Positions 26,443 to 36,155 are shown, counted from the first letter of the stretch. The stretch: 64,000 bases of DNA from an uncultured Mailhella sp. (GCA_910577155.1 CAJTMS010000005.1:1-64000), one strand, 5' to 3'. The notes: generated from the sequence alone by a model not told the origin. Program-made: numbers and translations.

Positions 26443-27948
26443 ATGTCCGTTGATGAAAAAACAGTCAAATATGCAAAATTAGAATGGTATAAAGAAGTTC
26501 TTTCTTTAGAGCCAAATTCAAAACTGTTTTTACCTCTTGCAAGACTGCTCGCCGAACTTGGTACTGAAGATAATAATGCCGACATGATGAATGAGGCATT
26601 TGAAGTGCTGCGGCGTGGTCTTGATATTCAGCCTGAATTTATGGAAGCCCGCCTTTTTTTGATTGAATTATTGAATACATGCGGCTGCAAAGCACAATGC
26701 GGGGCTGAAGTTGCCCGCCTTGCGTCCTTATTTTTGAGTTATCCGGATTTTTGGGATGCGTGGCGTGAATATGCCATTATCGAGCATGAGAGTTCTGATT
26801 TTACTGCTGCTCTTGGTTTCATGAGTGCAATTATGCGCAATAAATCCCTGAGCATAGTGCAGGTTTTGGAAGCAGGGCTCAATACTTTAAAAACAAATTC
26901 CGTGCCCTTATTTTCACCGGAAACGGTTAATGCTGCTAAAAATATTGAAAAAAGCGGTATAGCCAAAATGCCGCAGGAACATTTTTCACAAATAAAAACC
27001 TGTCTTGAAGGTCTTTCCAATCAGCAGGAAACCGCTAATTCTGCGTCTTTTACTGTATCAGAACAGCCTGTGGATCCGGAGCAAGTACAGGAAGAAAATC
27101 TGCCGAAACCTGAAAATTTTGCGGAACCGACTCTGCCGGAAGAAAAGTTTGCAGAAGAACATTTTGCTGCTGAACAGGCTGATACCGATAAGCAAATCAT
27201 GCCTTCAGAGCTTACTGATGTTTTGCCAAAAGCCCATGTTGATAATTATATGAATTTTGCAGAACAGCAAAATACTCTTGTGCAGGATAAAACAAAAAGT
27301 ACCAAAGAAACCTTGGCAGAGCTTATCAAAGACGCAAATATTACCATAGAGCCGGTAGAAAATTCCCTTTTCAGAACCAAGAGTATGGCTGATTTATTGG
27401 CAGAACAAGGGGACTATAAAGGTGCCTTGGAAATTTATCATGAATTATTGGCAAAAGGCTATGGAAATAAAGAAGAGTTAGAGGAACGCATAGCTGATAT
27501 CAAAATTCTTGCACCTGAGCTTGATGTTAAAATAGATAAATCAAAATTACTTGCCATTGATGATTTGGTGGATACATCTTTTGGAACAATGGCAGAAAGT
27601 TTATCTACTTTACAGGCCGGAAATCTTGATTTGGATACTGTACCGGCAGAAAACACAGAATTGCAGCCGGAAACCGCTCAGGCGGAAATGGAGCTTGCCG
27701 TTTCTGAGGCAGATGCGGGAGCGCAGGCAGAAGCTGCTGCCCCGGAATTTACTGAGGAACAAATTTCTGCTTCAATGAATCAATCTGAAGCTGTTTTTGA
27801 AACCATGCCAAATACAATGGAAACAAGAGCAGAAGAATCTCTTACTGAAGAGCAGGGCAGCAAAGCGGAAAAAAAAGCAAAATCACAAACAGATGTAGCA
27901 GATTTACTGACAAAACTTGCGGAACGGTTGGAAATCCGGGCAAGTTAG
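26443..27948 (+). CDS. TPR-containing acidic protein, function unknown
   Basis: The roughly 501-residue protein has tetratricopeptide-like helices at the N-terminus (about 10-150: PLARLLAELG, AFEVLRRGLDIQPEFMEARLFLIELL) and one more repeat near residues 315-345 (MADLLAEQGDYKGALEIYHELLAKG). The regions between and after are long, Glu/Pro/Ala-rich and probably disordered. There is no signal peptide, so it is likely cytoplasmic. The start at 26443 has AAAGG 7 bases upstream; the frame is open further up. It lies in the pgsA-ftsB run and is followed at 9 bases by a lipoprotein gene. Function is not assigned. Confidence 0.75.
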   Translation: MSVDEKTVKYAKLEWYKEVLSLEPNSKLFLPLARLLAELGTEDNNADMMNEAFEVLRRGLDIQPEFMEARLFLIELLNTCGCKAQCGAEVARLASLFLSYPDFWDAWREYAIIEHESSDFTAALGFMSAIMRNKSLSIVQVLEAGLNTLKTNSVPLFSPETVNAAKNIEKSGIAKMPQEHFSQIKTCLEGLSNQQETANSASFTVSEQPVDPEQVQEENLPKPENFAEPTLPEEKFAEEHFAAEQADTDKQIMPSELTDVLPKAHVDNYMNFAEQQNTLVQDKTKSTKETLAELIKDANITIEPVENSLFRTKSMADLLAEQGDYKGALEIYHELLAKGYGNKEELEERIADIKILAPELDVKIDKSKLLAIDDLVDTSFGTMAESLSTLQAGNLDLDTVPAENTELQPETAQAEMELAVSEADAGAQAEAAAPEFTEEQISASMNQSEAVFETMPNTMETRAEESLTEEQGSKAEKKAKSQTDVADLLTKLAERLEIRAS

Positions 27949-27957
27949 GAGTGTCAT

Positions 27958-28716
27958 TTGAAAAAGAATACTATTTTATGTTTATGTTTAGCCATGGCAT
28001 GTTCTGCCTGTCTGGCTATTACTGATTCTCAAACGTATAAAGATACGAAAAGATTTTATTATACGTATGTTAATAAGCCTGCTGTTGTGGACTATACTGT
28101 TGCTGAAATTTCTCCTATTGACAGCAGACTGACAAAAACATTTGCAAAAATGGACAAAGAGTTAACCCAGTTGGAACGTGCACTGGACGGTATTTTAGAT
28201 ATTACCAATGTGGAGGCTATTACTAATTTATTTTCACAATTTTCATGGATTTCACATGTTTATGCATTGAGCCCTGAAGGAGAAGTCTTGGGAGCTATTC
28301 CTTCTTATGTTCCTGATAATGTAAATTTTGCTTATATCCAAGAAAAGGAAATAAAAGCACGTGAGATTATTGCTGAAATCCAAGAAAATCCTTTGGGGTA
28401 TGAAATTATTTTATTCCGTCCCTATATGATGAGCGGGGAAATTCAAGCTTTTCTTGCTGTCACATTTGATCCTAAATCCCTCTTGCCCTATGTGGGTGAC
28501 CCTTCTCATGTTCTGTTTTTATCTGAGCAGGCACCTTTTTGGACAGGTGAGCATTATTATGAGGATACCCCTTTTGCGTTGGATTGGACGCAAGAGCTTA
28601 AAAGTAAATCTTATGATACGGTCAGCAATGATTCCTATGAAGGGGCATGGATTGTGCGCTATTATGGCGGACAGCGGCTGATATACGGTATCATGGAAGA
28701 AAAAGGGAAAGAATAA
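27958..28716 (+). CDS. putative lipoprotein with sensor-like domain, unknown function
   Basis: The 252-residue product has an N-terminal export signal with two candidate lipid-modified cysteines (MACSAC). The start is a TTG preceded by GGAG at 7 bases. The body includes a segment (SWISHVYALSPEGEVLGAIPSYVPDN) that resembles extracytoplasmic Cache/PAS-type sensor folds, but this is only a visual impression. It closes the pgsA operon, ending at a strong terminator. Confidence 0.65.
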   Translation: MKKNTILCLCLAMACSACLAITDSQTYKDTKRFYYTYVNKPAVVDYTVAEISPIDSRLTKTFAKMDKELTQLERALDGILDITNVEAITNLFSQFSWISHVYALSPEGEVLGAIPSYVPDNVNFAYIQEKEIKAREIIAEIQENPLGYEIILFRPYMMSGEIQAFLAVTFDPKSLLPYVGDPSHVLFLSEQAPFWTGEHYYEDTPFALDWTQELKSKSYDTVSNDSYEGAWIVRYYGGQRLIYGIMEEKGKE

Positions 28717-28724
28717 TTTTATAC

Positions 28725-28759
28725 AAGCCCCCCCTTTGGCATTTTACGGGGGCTTTTTT
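28725..28759 (+). terminator. terminator after the pgsA operon
   Basis: AAGCCCCC and GGGGGCTT form an 8-bp GC-rich stem around a 15-base loop, followed by TTTTT. Confidence 0.85.
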
Positions 28760-28785
28760 ATGTTGTTTTTTATTTGAGGTATAGT

Positions 28786-29760
28786 ATGGCAGAAATCAGT
28801 GTTATTGAGCATATTCATTCCATGCAGCTGAAGTGGTCACCTACAGCAACAGGGCAGTTTACGTCACTTTTGCATGATTTAATTTTATCTGCAAAAATTA
28901 TTTCCCGCAGCGTGACCAAAGCAGGGCTTGTGGATATTTTAGGCGGAACCGGTGATATCAATGTGCAGGGAGAGTTAGTACAGAAATTGGATGACTTTGC
29001 CAACAGCGTCATGATTTATCGGATGAAAAATTGCGGTGTGGTTTGTGCCCTTGGCTCCGAAGAAGAAGATGAGCTTGTTGTTATTGATAAAGACAAAAAA
29101 CGCGGAAATTATGTGATTTTTTTTGATCCTCTCGACGGTTCTTCCAATATTGACGCCAATGTCAGCATCGGGACAATTTTTTCTATTTACCGTGTGAGTG
29201 ACGATGTAGAGCTGACCAAAAAAAATATTTTATGCCAAGGCGATAAGCAAGTTGCAGCCGGATATTTTCTTTACGGACCTTCTACCATGATGGTGTATTC
29301 CACAGGGCATGGTGTGTTTGGTTTTACGCTTGACCCCAGTGTTGGTGAATTTTTACTTTCTCATGACAATATTAAAATTCCTGAAACCGGAAAATATTAT
29401 TCCGTGAATGCTGCCTATTATGACAGGTGGAGCAAGGAAGATAAAAAGGCTATGGATCTTTTTACCCACGGTGATTATTCACTGCGTTATGTGGGCTCTT
29501 TAGTGGCTGATTTTCATAGAACTTTGCTTTACGGCGGGCTTTATGCCTATCCTGCGGATACAAAAAATACTCATGGAAAACTCCGCTTGCTCTATGAAGC
29601 AAATCCGCTTTCCTTTTTGATGGAACAGGCAGGGGGGCTTGCTTTAAATGGTGAGGGAAAGCGTATTCTTGAAATTGTGCCGGAACAAATCCATACACGG
29701 ACGCCTTTTATTTTTGGTTCTAAAAAAGAAGTTGAAAAATATAGAAGTGCATTTGTCTAG
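28786..29760 (+). CDS. fbp: fructose-1,6-bisphosphatase class 1
   Basis: Fbp hydrolyses fructose 1,6-bisphosphate in gluconeogenesis. The metal-binding motif [23 protein letters not shown] and GSEEEDEL are present, as is the C-terminal [20 protein letters not shown] signature. About 324 residues, typical for class 1. The ATG at 28786 has GAGG 6 bases upstream; a TTG four codons earlier is also in frame. It stands alone between a terminator and tsaD. Confidence 0.96.
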   Translation: MAEISVIEHIHSMQLKWSPTATGQFTSLLHDLILSAKIISRSVTKAGLVDILGGTGDINVQGELVQKLDDFANSVMIYRMKNCGVVCALGSEEEDELVVIDKDKKRGNYVIFFDPLDGSSNIDANVSIGTIFSIYRVSDDVELTKKNILCQGDKQVAAGYFLYGPSTMMVYSTGHGVFGFTLDPSVGEFLLSHDNIKIPETGKYYSVNAAYYDRWSKEDKKAMDLFTHGDYSLRYVGSLVADFHRTLLYGGLYAYPADTKNTHGKLRLLYEANPLSFLMEQAGGLALNGEGKRILEIVPEQIHTRTPFIFGSKKEVEKYRSAFV

Positions 29761-29985
29761 GCTTCAGCCTGCTTTTTTATACATGTTTTTTATGGGAGAG
29801 CCGCCTTTGTCACTGTTCGGAACAGTCCAAGCTCATGCTGCTGTATAACTTGTAAACTTGCAAAGGCTGTCACTTCCCGAAAAAGCATGCAGGATAATTA
29901 ATGCAGTTTTTCCTGCTGAATTGAATACGCTGTCATTTTTGTTGAGATAATGGTTTCAAAACCATATTTTTATTGAGGGGCATAT
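29761..29985. other. fbp-tsaD spacer with a hairpin before tsaD
   Basis: No gene is seen in these 225 bases. A small stem ATGGTTT-CA-AAACCAT (29949-29964) followed by TATTTTTATT sits just upstream of the tsaD ribosome-binding site. It may be a weak terminator or a leader element; its role is unknown. Confidence 0.4.
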
Positions 29986-31059
29986 ATGCTTGTTCTTGGA
30001 ATTGAAACTTCCTGTGATGATACGGGCTTGGCATTAGTTGATGACAAGGGACTTGTTTCCTCTGTTATGGCTTCTCAAGTTGAGCTTCATGCCCTTTTTG
30101 GGGGTGTCGTTCCGGAACTTGCGTCAAGGGAGCATGCCCGTTTTATTGGACCGCTTTTTGATAAGCTGCTGGCTGAAAGCGGAAAAACGTTAGCAGATAT
30201 AGACAGAATTGCGGTTACCAGAGGACCGGGTTTACTCGGCAGTTTACTCGTAGGGGTAGCTTTTGCAAAAAGCCTGTCTTTGGCAGCCGATATTCCTCTC
30301 ATTGGCATAAATCACCTCCATGCCCATTTGCTGGTTGCAGGTTTGGAAAATCCTTTGACTTTTCCTGCGCTGGGCATTTTAGTGTCAGGCGGGCATACGC
30401 ATTTAATCCAAATGAACAGTCCCGTTGATATGAAAGTATGGGGGAAAACCCTTGATGATGCAGCGGGCGAGGCTTGCGACAAGTTTGGAAAAATACTCGG
30501 ACTGCCCTATCCCGGCGGAATGTATTTGGATAAATTAGGACAGCTCGGAAGTGTTGATAAAAGTCTTTTTCCTCGTCCCTATACAAAAAATGAAAATTAT
30601 GATTTTAGTTTCAGCGGCATGAAAACAGCGGCGTCTTTATGGCTGGAGCAGCATCAAAATGCCCGGCTCTCACTTCCTCCTCTTGGGCAAAAGTATGCTG
30701 ACGATTTTTTTGAAAAAGCGGATGAAGAAGCAAAAAATGCTTCTGCTTCTTATTTATATGCCATGGCTGATACTCTTGTGATTAAAGCAAAACGGGTTTT
30801 AAAAGAATTTTCTCCCACGTGTCTTGTTGCTGCAGGGGGTGTGGCGGCAAATAGTTTTGTCCGAAAACAGCTGTCTGATTTTGCACAGGAAATCCATTTG
30901 CCTTTGTATATTCCAAAACATAAATTTTGCTCCGACAATGGAATTATGGTTGCATATACAGGGTTATTACTGGCAAAAATGGGCTTACGGCACGACGAAA
31001 ATTTAACTGCGCTGGCACGCGGAAAACCTATTCCGAACGACTATTTGGAAATGCTTTAA
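29986..31059 (+). CDS. tsaD: tRNA N6-adenosine threonylcarbamoyltransferase TsaD
   Basis: TsaD transfers the threonylcarbamoyl group to A37 of tRNAs that read ANN codons, acting with TsaB and TsaE. The ASKHA-fold protein shows GIETSCDDTGLALVD at the N-terminus, the metal-binding HLHAH motif (His110 and His114), LVSGGHTHL and the late AAGGVAANSFVR motif. The 357-residue length is normal. GAGGGG precedes the ATG. Confidence 0.97.
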   Translation: MLVLGIETSCDDTGLALVDDKGLVSSVMASQVELHALFGGVVPELASREHARFIGPLFDKLLAESGKTLADIDRIAVTRGPGLLGSLLVGVAFAKSLSLAADIPLIGINHLHAHLLVAGLENPLTFPALGILVSGGHTHLIQMNSPVDMKVWGKTLDDAAGEACDKFGKILGLPYPGGMYLDKLGQLGSVDKSLFPRPYTKNENYDFSFSGMKTAASLWLEQHQNARLSLPPLGQKYADDFFEKADEEAKNASASYLYAMADTLVIKAKRVLKEFSPTCLVAAGGVAANSFVRKQLSDFAQEIHLPLYIPKHKFCSDNGIMVAYTGLLLAKMGLRHDENLTALARGKPIPNDYLEML

Positions 31060-31075
31060 AATGCATTTTCCGGCG

Positions 31076-31104
31076 TTGACAGAAACGTATTTTAACCTTA
31101 ATTA
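31076..31104 (+). promoter_or_regulatory. sigma-70 promoter for trxA-trxB-bamD
   Basis: TTGACA (31076-31081), 17 bases, then TAATTA (31099-31104), 50 bases upstream of trxA. Confidence 0.6.
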
Positions 31105-31154
31105 AATAAAGAAAAAAATTAAATGTGCGCTCATAGGAGCAAAAGGAGAATAAT

Positions 31155-31472
31155 ATGGCTATCGAAGTAACTGATGCAAATTTTGACGCAACTGTTTTAA
31201 AAAATACTCTTCCGGTTTTAGTTGATTTCTGGGCTCCATGGTGTGGTCCTTGTCGTGCAGTTAGCCCTATTGTTGAAGAAATTTCCAAAGAACTTGACGG
31301 TAAAGTTGCGGTCTGCAAAGTGAATGTTGATGAAAATCAGGCTTCACCAAGCCGTTTTGGTATCCGTGCTATTCCGACTTTAATTGTGTTTAAAGACGGA
31401 GAAGTTGTGGATCAGATAACAGGTGCTGTTGCAAAAAACAATATTATGGATTTAATTAACAAGGCATTGTAA
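31155..31472 (+). CDS. trxA: thioredoxin
   Basis: A 105-residue classical thioredoxin with the redox site WCGPC (Cys30, Cys33) and the cis-proline region AIPTL. It reduces protein disulfides and is recycled by the reductase encoded one base downstream. AAAGGAG lies 8 bases before the ATG. Confidence 0.97.
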   Translation: MAIEVTDANFDATVLKNTLPVLVDFWAPWCGPCRAVSPIVEEISKELDGKVAVCKVNVDENQASPSRFGIRAIPTLIVFKDGEVVDQITGAVAKNNIMDLINKAL

Positions 31473-31473
31473 T

Positions 31474-32412
31474 ATGTTACAGTTTGATGCGGTTGTTATT
31501 GGTTCCGGTCCCGCAGGACTGAACGCAAGCCTTTATCTTATACGCGCAGGGCTTCGTACTGCTCTTATTGAAAAAAACAGCGCAGGCGGACAGGTTTTGA
31601 GCACCTCGGAAATCGAAAATTATTTAGGCTTTCCAAAAGGTGTAAAAGGCTGGGAATTAGCTGACCTTTTTTCTGCCCATGTTGCGGAATATCCTGTTGA
31701 GCATATCCGAAATGAAGTTCTTAACATGGAAACTCAGGAAGAAAACGGACCGATGCATATTCTTCATATGCAAGGGGGAGAAGATATAAAAACGCGTACC
31801 GTGATTATTGCAACGGGTGCAGCGAGCCGTCCTCTTGGTGTTAAAGAAGAAGAAAAATATAAGGGCAAAGGCGTTTCTTACTGTGCGTTATGTGACGGTA
31901 ATTTTTATCGCGGACTGGATGTTGCCATTGTCGGCGGGGGAAATGCGGCTTTGGAAGAAGCCTTATACCTTTCCCGTATTGTGAATAAAGTATACCTTAT
32001 CCATCGCCGTGAAGGGTTTAGAGGCGCACAGATTTATCTTGATAAAATCCGTGCTGTTCCTGAAAAAATCGAACTGGTTACCAGTGCTGTTGTCGATAGT
32101 CTCGAAGGGGAGCCGACCTTGAAAAAAGTGGTTGTCCGTCATGTGACAACAAATGAAAAACGTGAAATTCCTGCAGAGGGTATTTTTGTGTATATTGGGC
32201 ATGTTCCCAATGCACAATTTGCACCTGAAGGACTTGAACGGAATGAACAGGGCTTTTTAGTCACAGACCAAGAAATGCAGACTAATATTGCCGGTATTTT
32301 TGCCGCGGGTGATATCAGGGCAAAATTATGCCGTCAAGTTTGTACTGCTGTTGGTGACGGGGCAGTTGCAGCCAGCTCTGCTATCCGCTATTTGGAGCAC
32401 TTAAATGCGTAA
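31474..32412 (+). CDS. trxB: thioredoxin reductase
   Basis: This FAD-dependent oxidoreductase reduces thioredoxin with NADPH. Seen are the FAD motif GSGPAG (10-15), the redox pair CALC (Cys137, Cys140; CATC in E. coli), the second nucleotide motif GGGNAALEEAL (154-164), HRREGFRG for NADPH, and the C-terminal GIFAAGDIR. 312 residues. It directly follows trxA and overlaps the bamD start by eight bases. Confidence 0.95.
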   Translation: MLQFDAVVIGSGPAGLNASLYLIRAGLRTALIEKNSAGGQVLSTSEIENYLGFPKGVKGWELADLFSAHVAEYPVEHIRNEVLNMETQEENGPMHILHMQGGEDIKTRTVIIATGAASRPLGVKEEEKYKGKGVSYCALCDGNFYRGLDVAIVGGGNAALEEALYLSRIVNKVYLIHRREGFRGAQIYLDKIRAVPEKIELVTSAVVDSLEGEPTLKKVVVRHVTTNEKREIPAEGIFVYIGHVPNAQFAPEGLERNEQGFLVTDQEMQTNIAGIFAAGDIRAKLCRQVCTAVGDGAVAASSAIRYLEHLNA

Positions 32413-33130
32413 TATAGTTATTTCTTTGATTTTCTGTTTTTCTTTAACCGGCTGTGGCGGTCTTATTGATGATTATTTCATGGAAACCCCGACAGATACA
32501 GTGCAGGAAAAATTTGAAGTTGCCGCAGAGTCCATGCAGTCAAATGAGTATGGTAAAGCAGCGCTCTTGTTTACAGAAATCAAGGATAACTACCCCTTTA
32601 GCCCCTATGTTATCGAATCAGAATTGGGGCTTGCCGATGCTTTGTATTTAAATGAAGAATATCTTGATGCTGCTGATGCATACCGTGATTTTGAAAACCT
32701 GCATCCACGTCATGAGGCAATTCCCTATGTGCTTTTACAGGTGGCGCGATCTTTGCGGTTGAGTTACCGCTCTATTGACAGAGCGTCAACCAATGTGCAG
32801 GTTGCAGAAGAGTATGCCAGCCGTGTTTTAAATGAGTATCCTGATACGGAGTATGCAGAAATTGCAGAAAAAGAATTAAAAACATGCCGTAATCTGTTGG
32901 CGGAAAGGGAAGTTTTCATCAGTAACGTCTACTGGAACATGGGGAACTATGAAGCTGCCTATAACAGATATCTCCGCATTATGGAACAATTCCCCGATGT
33001 TGAGCATGTATACGACTATGCCCAAAAACAGGCTGAAGCCTCCTATATCCGCTTTAGAAAAGAAGAATCTGAAGAGATGAGAGAGAAAAAAGAAGGCACG
33101 TGGAAAAGCTGGTTTAAAAGCTGGTTGTAA
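32405..33130 (+). CDS. bamD: outer-membrane assembly lipoprotein BamD
   Basis: BamD is the essential lipoprotein partner of BamA in outer-membrane protein insertion. The 241-residue product has a signal peptide with lipobox LTGC (Cys17) and then TPR repeats (EYGKAALLFTEIKDNYPFSPYVIESELGLADAL, EEYLDAADAYRDFENLHP and so on) that follow the family order. The C-terminus is basic. It lies in the trx unit and ends with a terminator. Confidence 0.92.
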   Translation: MRNIVISLIFCFSLTGCGGLIDDYFMETPTDTVQEKFEVAAESMQSNEYGKAALLFTEIKDNYPFSPYVIESELGLADALYLNEEYLDAADAYRDFENLHPRHEAIPYVLLQVARSLRLSYRSIDRASTNVQVAEEYASRVLNEYPDTEYAEIAEKELKTCRNLLAEREVFISNVYWNMGNYEAAYNRYLRIMEQFPDVEHVYDYAQKQAEASYIRFRKEESEEMREKKEGTWKSWFKSWL

Positions 33131-33162
33131 AAGGAGCATAAAAATACTTTGAAAATACAGCG

Positions 33163-33195
33163 AAAAAGCCCCTCTTATTAAAGAGGGGCTTTTTT
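33163..33195 (+). terminator. terminator after bamD
   Basis: AAAAAGCCCCTCTT-ATTA-AAGAGGGGCTTTTTT forms a 14-bp stem with a T tail; the A run makes it usable also from the other side. Confidence 0.9.
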
Positions 33196-33284
33196 GTACA
33201 CGATTTTTATTGTGTATTATGCATTTTCAATAATTTTTTGCTTTGCTGCAGTATCTTGTTGATTTTATACTACTGAGAGCATTT

Positions 33285-33364
33285 CAGTACGACATTCAGA
33301 ACACACCAATAAGTATTTCCGTATAATATTCGTAAGTTATATTTTTTTTGAGGGAAATGATTTC
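33285..33364. repeat. degenerate intergenic repeat, copy 1
   Basis: GTACGACATTCAGAACACACC (split here as 33287-33307) through AATAAG is repeated with three mismatches at 46817-46843, and both copies are followed 40 to 25 bases later by GGGAAATGATTTC (33352-33364 here). It lies in the gap between the bamD terminator and glmU. Confidence 0.6.
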
Positions 33365-33422
33365 ATAAAAAATCAAGTAATCCCTTTCATGATTTTTAGA
33401 AAGAAAAGCACAGAACATTATG

Positions 33423-34847
33423 TCAGCGTTTTTTGATATTAACCTGCCGTGCCCGAGCAATGGCTAAGTCATTTTCCGCTGTATCTTTGGTAATGACAGA
33501 ACCTGCGCCCACCAAGGTATTTTTTGCAATTTTGACGGGTGCCACAAAGGCGCAGTTAGAGCCAAGAAAAGCATTATCTCCGATGATTGTCCGGTGTTTA
33601 TTTTTTCCGTCATAGTTGCAGGTAATACAGCCGGCACCTACATTAACGCCGCTTCCCACCTGACTGTCCCCAATATAGGAAAGGTGATTGACTTTTGAGC
33701 CTGTACCGATAACACTTTTTTTAATTTCACAAAAATTACCCAAGTGCACATCATCAGCAAGTTTTGCCTCCGGACGCAGGCGGGCATAGGGACCAAGCTT
33801 AGCATTATTTCCCACCGCGGCATTTTCAAAATGACAAAAACTTTGTACAACACAATTTTCGCCAATTTTCGTATTTTTAATCACGCAATGGGAGTTAATC
33901 GTGGTGAAACTTTCAATTTCGCTTTTTCCGTAAATTTCACAGGGACCAAAGATTTCCACTCCTCTTTGGATAACTGCAAAAGGACTTATGCGTATACTTT
34001 GCGGATTATGCATGACAACACCGTTCTGCATGAGGGAGAGATTAATTTCCTGCTGCAAAATTTCTTCTGCCTGATTGAGTTCAAGGGGATTATTCACTCC
34101 AAGCAGAGCCTTTGCATTTTCAAAGCAGAATGCTTCAACAGGGATATTTTCCTTTTTGGCAAGGCTGATAATATCGGTTAAATAATATTCTTTGCCGGCG
34201 TTGCTGTTGGAAAGTTTTGGGAGATACTCCAGCAATACTTTTGCATCGACCAAATAAATACCGGAATTGACCTCAAAAATTTCACTACCCGGATAGGCAA
34301 GACGAAAATCTTTTGCCTCAATAATTTGTGCTACATTGCCCGTATTTTCGGTGTGTGTTTTTATAGGGGCATGCTGCACATTCTTGCGGAAATTTTCCCG
34401 CATGACACGTCCGTAATTTTGTCCGCTGTCCAACAAAAGACTTATAAAACTAAGAGGATAGTCCTTTGCTTTTTCAATAAATTCTTCCAGTAATTCTTTT
34501 TTGATAAGAGGCACATCAGCGTTTAAAATGAGAATTTTTGTATTTTCCACATCGATGCTGTCTTTAATTTTTTCCATGGCGCAAAGCACAGCATGTCCGG
34601 TGCCTAATTGCTTTGTTTGCAGCACACAGTGACTGCCTGCAGCTTCCCCAAATTCTTTGTTTAAATGTTTTTCCACCAGCTCGGCTTTATGCCCGATAAC
34701 AGTCCAAACGGAAGAACTGACGTAAGCGGCGGTTTGGTAAACATGGGAAAGCATAGCCTCACCCAAAACTGTCTGCAATGCCTTTGGATTGGCAGAGGGC
34801 ATTCTTGTGCCTTTTCCTGCGGCAAGAATAAGTGTACATATTTGCAT
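33423..34847 (-). CDS. glmU: bifunctional UDP-N-acetylglucosamine pyrophosphorylase/glucosamine-1-phosphate acetyltransferase
   Basis: GlmU makes UDP-N-acetylglucosamine, the precursor of peptidoglycan and lipid A. The N-terminal uridyltransferase starts with LILAAGKGTRMPS; the C-terminal left-handed beta-helix domain (from about residue 260) has hexapeptide repeats and the acetyltransferase residues around KKSVIGTGSKVNHLSYIGDS. The start is placed at 34847 (MQICTLILAAG), since the upstream extension overlaps the neighbouring gene and lacks a ribosome-binding site, while AAGGAA precedes this ATG. About 474 residues, slightly longer than in E. coli (456). Confidence 0.95.
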   Translation of the reverse strand: MQICTLILAAGKGTRMPSANPKALQTVLGEAMLSHVYQTAAYVSSSVWTVIGHKAELVEKHLNKEFGEAAGSHCVLQTKQLGTGHAVLCAMEKIKDSIDVENTKILILNADVPLIKKELLEEFIEKAKDYPLSFISLLLDSGQNYGRVMRENFRKNVQHAPIKTHTENTGNVAQIIEAKDFRLAYPGSEIFEVNSGIYLVDAKVLLEYLPKLSNSNAGKEYYLTDIISLAKKENIPVEAFCFENAKALLGVNNPLELNQAEEILQQEINLSLMQNGVVMHNPQSIRISPFAVIQRGVEIFGPCEIYGKSEIESFTTINSHCVIKNTKIGENCVVQSFCHFENAAVGNNAKLGPYARLRPEAKLADDVHLGNFCEIKKSVIGTGSKVNHLSYIGDSQVGSGVNVGAGCITCNYDGKNKHRTIIGDNAFLGSNCAFVAPVKIAKNTLVGAGSVITKDTAENDLAIARARQVNIKKR

Positions 34848-34860
34848 AATTTTTCCTTTT

Positions 34861-35058
34861 TTATGGACGAGCCAGCCAAACAAAGAAAACTCCAAGAAGA
34901 AGGAGAAAATAACCGTAATATCTTAATTGGTATGGATCAATGTTTGCCAATTGAAATAAAAAATCTCTCATTTTTTCCGGACTGATAAGCCAAGGCAATG
35001 CTTCCAAAAAACAGGCAAAACCAAGACCGGTAAGAAGATATTTGAAAAATTCATTCAT
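34861..35058 (-). CDS. DUF2065 family small membrane protein
   Basis: The 65-residue protein has two hydrophobic segments (about 7-27 and 46-62) and the LEALPWLISPEKMRDFLFQLA centre found in YjeT-like DUF2065 proteins. Function is unknown; in other proteobacteria such genes lie near hflC or purA. Its ATG overlaps the alcohol dehydrogenase stop by four bases, so it is cotranscribed with it. Confidence 0.82.
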   Translation of the reverse strand: MNEFFKYLLTGLGFACFLEALPWLISPEKMRDFLFQLANIDPYQLRYYGYFLLLLGVFFVWLARP

Positions 35059-36155
35059 TGCAGCTCATATCCGCGTTTTAAAATTGCCAGCACATCGTCT
35101 TTTGAAAGGGGCAGGACAAAAGTCCCTGCGCGTTCAGGGGTAAACATTTCATCAATTTTACTTTGTGCTTCCTCAAGAGAACAATGTTTGCGGATAAGAA
35201 TATAGGGCTTATAGCGGGTTAAAAATTCATGCATTCTGTTGATAAAGCCTTGGTCTAACGGAGTCATAAAAGCATTTTTTTCAATAATTAATTCCATAAT
35301 GGGCAATAAAAATGCGGAGCATGCCAAACCGTGGGGTGCGCCATAATGCAGGGTCAAAGGATAGGAGATGGAATGGGAAATGGAGCTGTGGCTTTGGCTG
35401 ATGGCAATGCCTGCTTCCATGGCTGCTTCCTGCAAATAATAGCGGTTTTTCATGTCATACGGTTCATGCTCAATATAATGCAGGGAATTCATGACAATTT
35501 CCAAAGCCCTTTTTGCATAAAAGAGACTGAGCGGTGTTGCGTGCTTATTCCACAGGGTTTCAAGAGCATGGGAAAAAGTATCCAAGGCACTGTATACTGT
35601 TTGTTTCCAAGGTAATGTTTTTGTAAAAAACGGATCAAGCAAGGCAAGTTTTGCATAACAGGCTCGCGTTGCTAACGAGCATTTTTTCATTTTCTGCCTG
35701 TCCCATATGGTGGCAAAACTGGTTACTTCTGAGCCGGTGCCTGCTGTTGTCGGAATGGCAACGAGCGGAATGGCTTTGGCGGGTAAGGGGCTTTTGTCGC
35801 GTAACCATGCATGCAGGGGCTTTTCATAGTCTGTCTGCATAAAGGCACAGGAGAGAGCTTTGGCACTGTCAATGACAGAACCCCCGCCAAGGGCAATAAT
35901 TGTTTGATACGTTTTGTGTTTATTTTGGCTGTAGAACGTATCAAGTTTATCTAAATCAGGTTCCGGCTGGGCGGTAAACACTTCATAGGGCAGGGATAAA
36001 TAGTTTGTAATTTCCGCTAATTGTCCGCGCTCTTGTATACCTTTTGTCGTGACAATCAAAAGAGGACTTTTTTCAGGCAATACGGTATTGATTTCCTTAC
36101 GGCAATCAAGTCCTGCATGGATTTCTACAGGATTATAATGTGTCCATCCAATCAT
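35055..36155 (-). CDS. iron-containing alcohol dehydrogenase
   Basis: This is a group III (iron-dependent) alcohol dehydrogenase. The dinucleotide motif ALGGGSVIDSAKA, the IPTTAGTGSEVTSFATIWD stretch and the metal ligands in DTFSHALE and SSISHSISYPLTLHYGAPHG are visible. IPTTAGTGSEVT-FATIWD resembles phosphonoacetaldehyde reductases, and sulfoacetaldehyde reductases of gut relatives also belong to this superfamily, so the aldehyde substrate is left open. The start at 36155 (MIGWTHYNPVEI) has GAGG 5 bases upstream. The open frame continues 50 codons further and by chance looks like a signal peptide, but this part is not accepted. About 366 residues. Confidence 0.85.
   Translation of the reverse strand: MIGWTHYNPVEIHAGLDCRKEINTVLPEKSPLLIVTTKGIQERGQLAEITNYLSLPYEVFTAQPEPDLDKLDTFYSQNKHKTYQTIIALGGGSVIDSAKALSCAFMQTDYEKPLHAWLRDKSPLPAKAIPLVAIPTTAGTGSEVTSFATIWDRQKMKKCSLATRACYAKLALLDPFFTKTLPWKQTVYSALDTFSHALETLWNKHATPLSLFYAKRALEIVMNSLHYIEHEPYDMKNRYYLQEAAMEAGIAISQSHSSISHSISYPLTLHYGAPHGLACSAFLLPIMELIIEKNAFMTPLDQGFINRMHEFLTRYKPYILIRKHCSLEEAQSKIDEMFTPERAGTFVLPLSKDDVLAILKRGYELQ

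Noticed and set aside
35055..36155. Assigning the dehydrogenase to sulfoacetaldehyde or phosphonoacetaldehyde reduction
   Set aside because: Motifs fit the superfamily only; no taurine, isethionate or phosphonate genes are nearby, so the substrate was left open.
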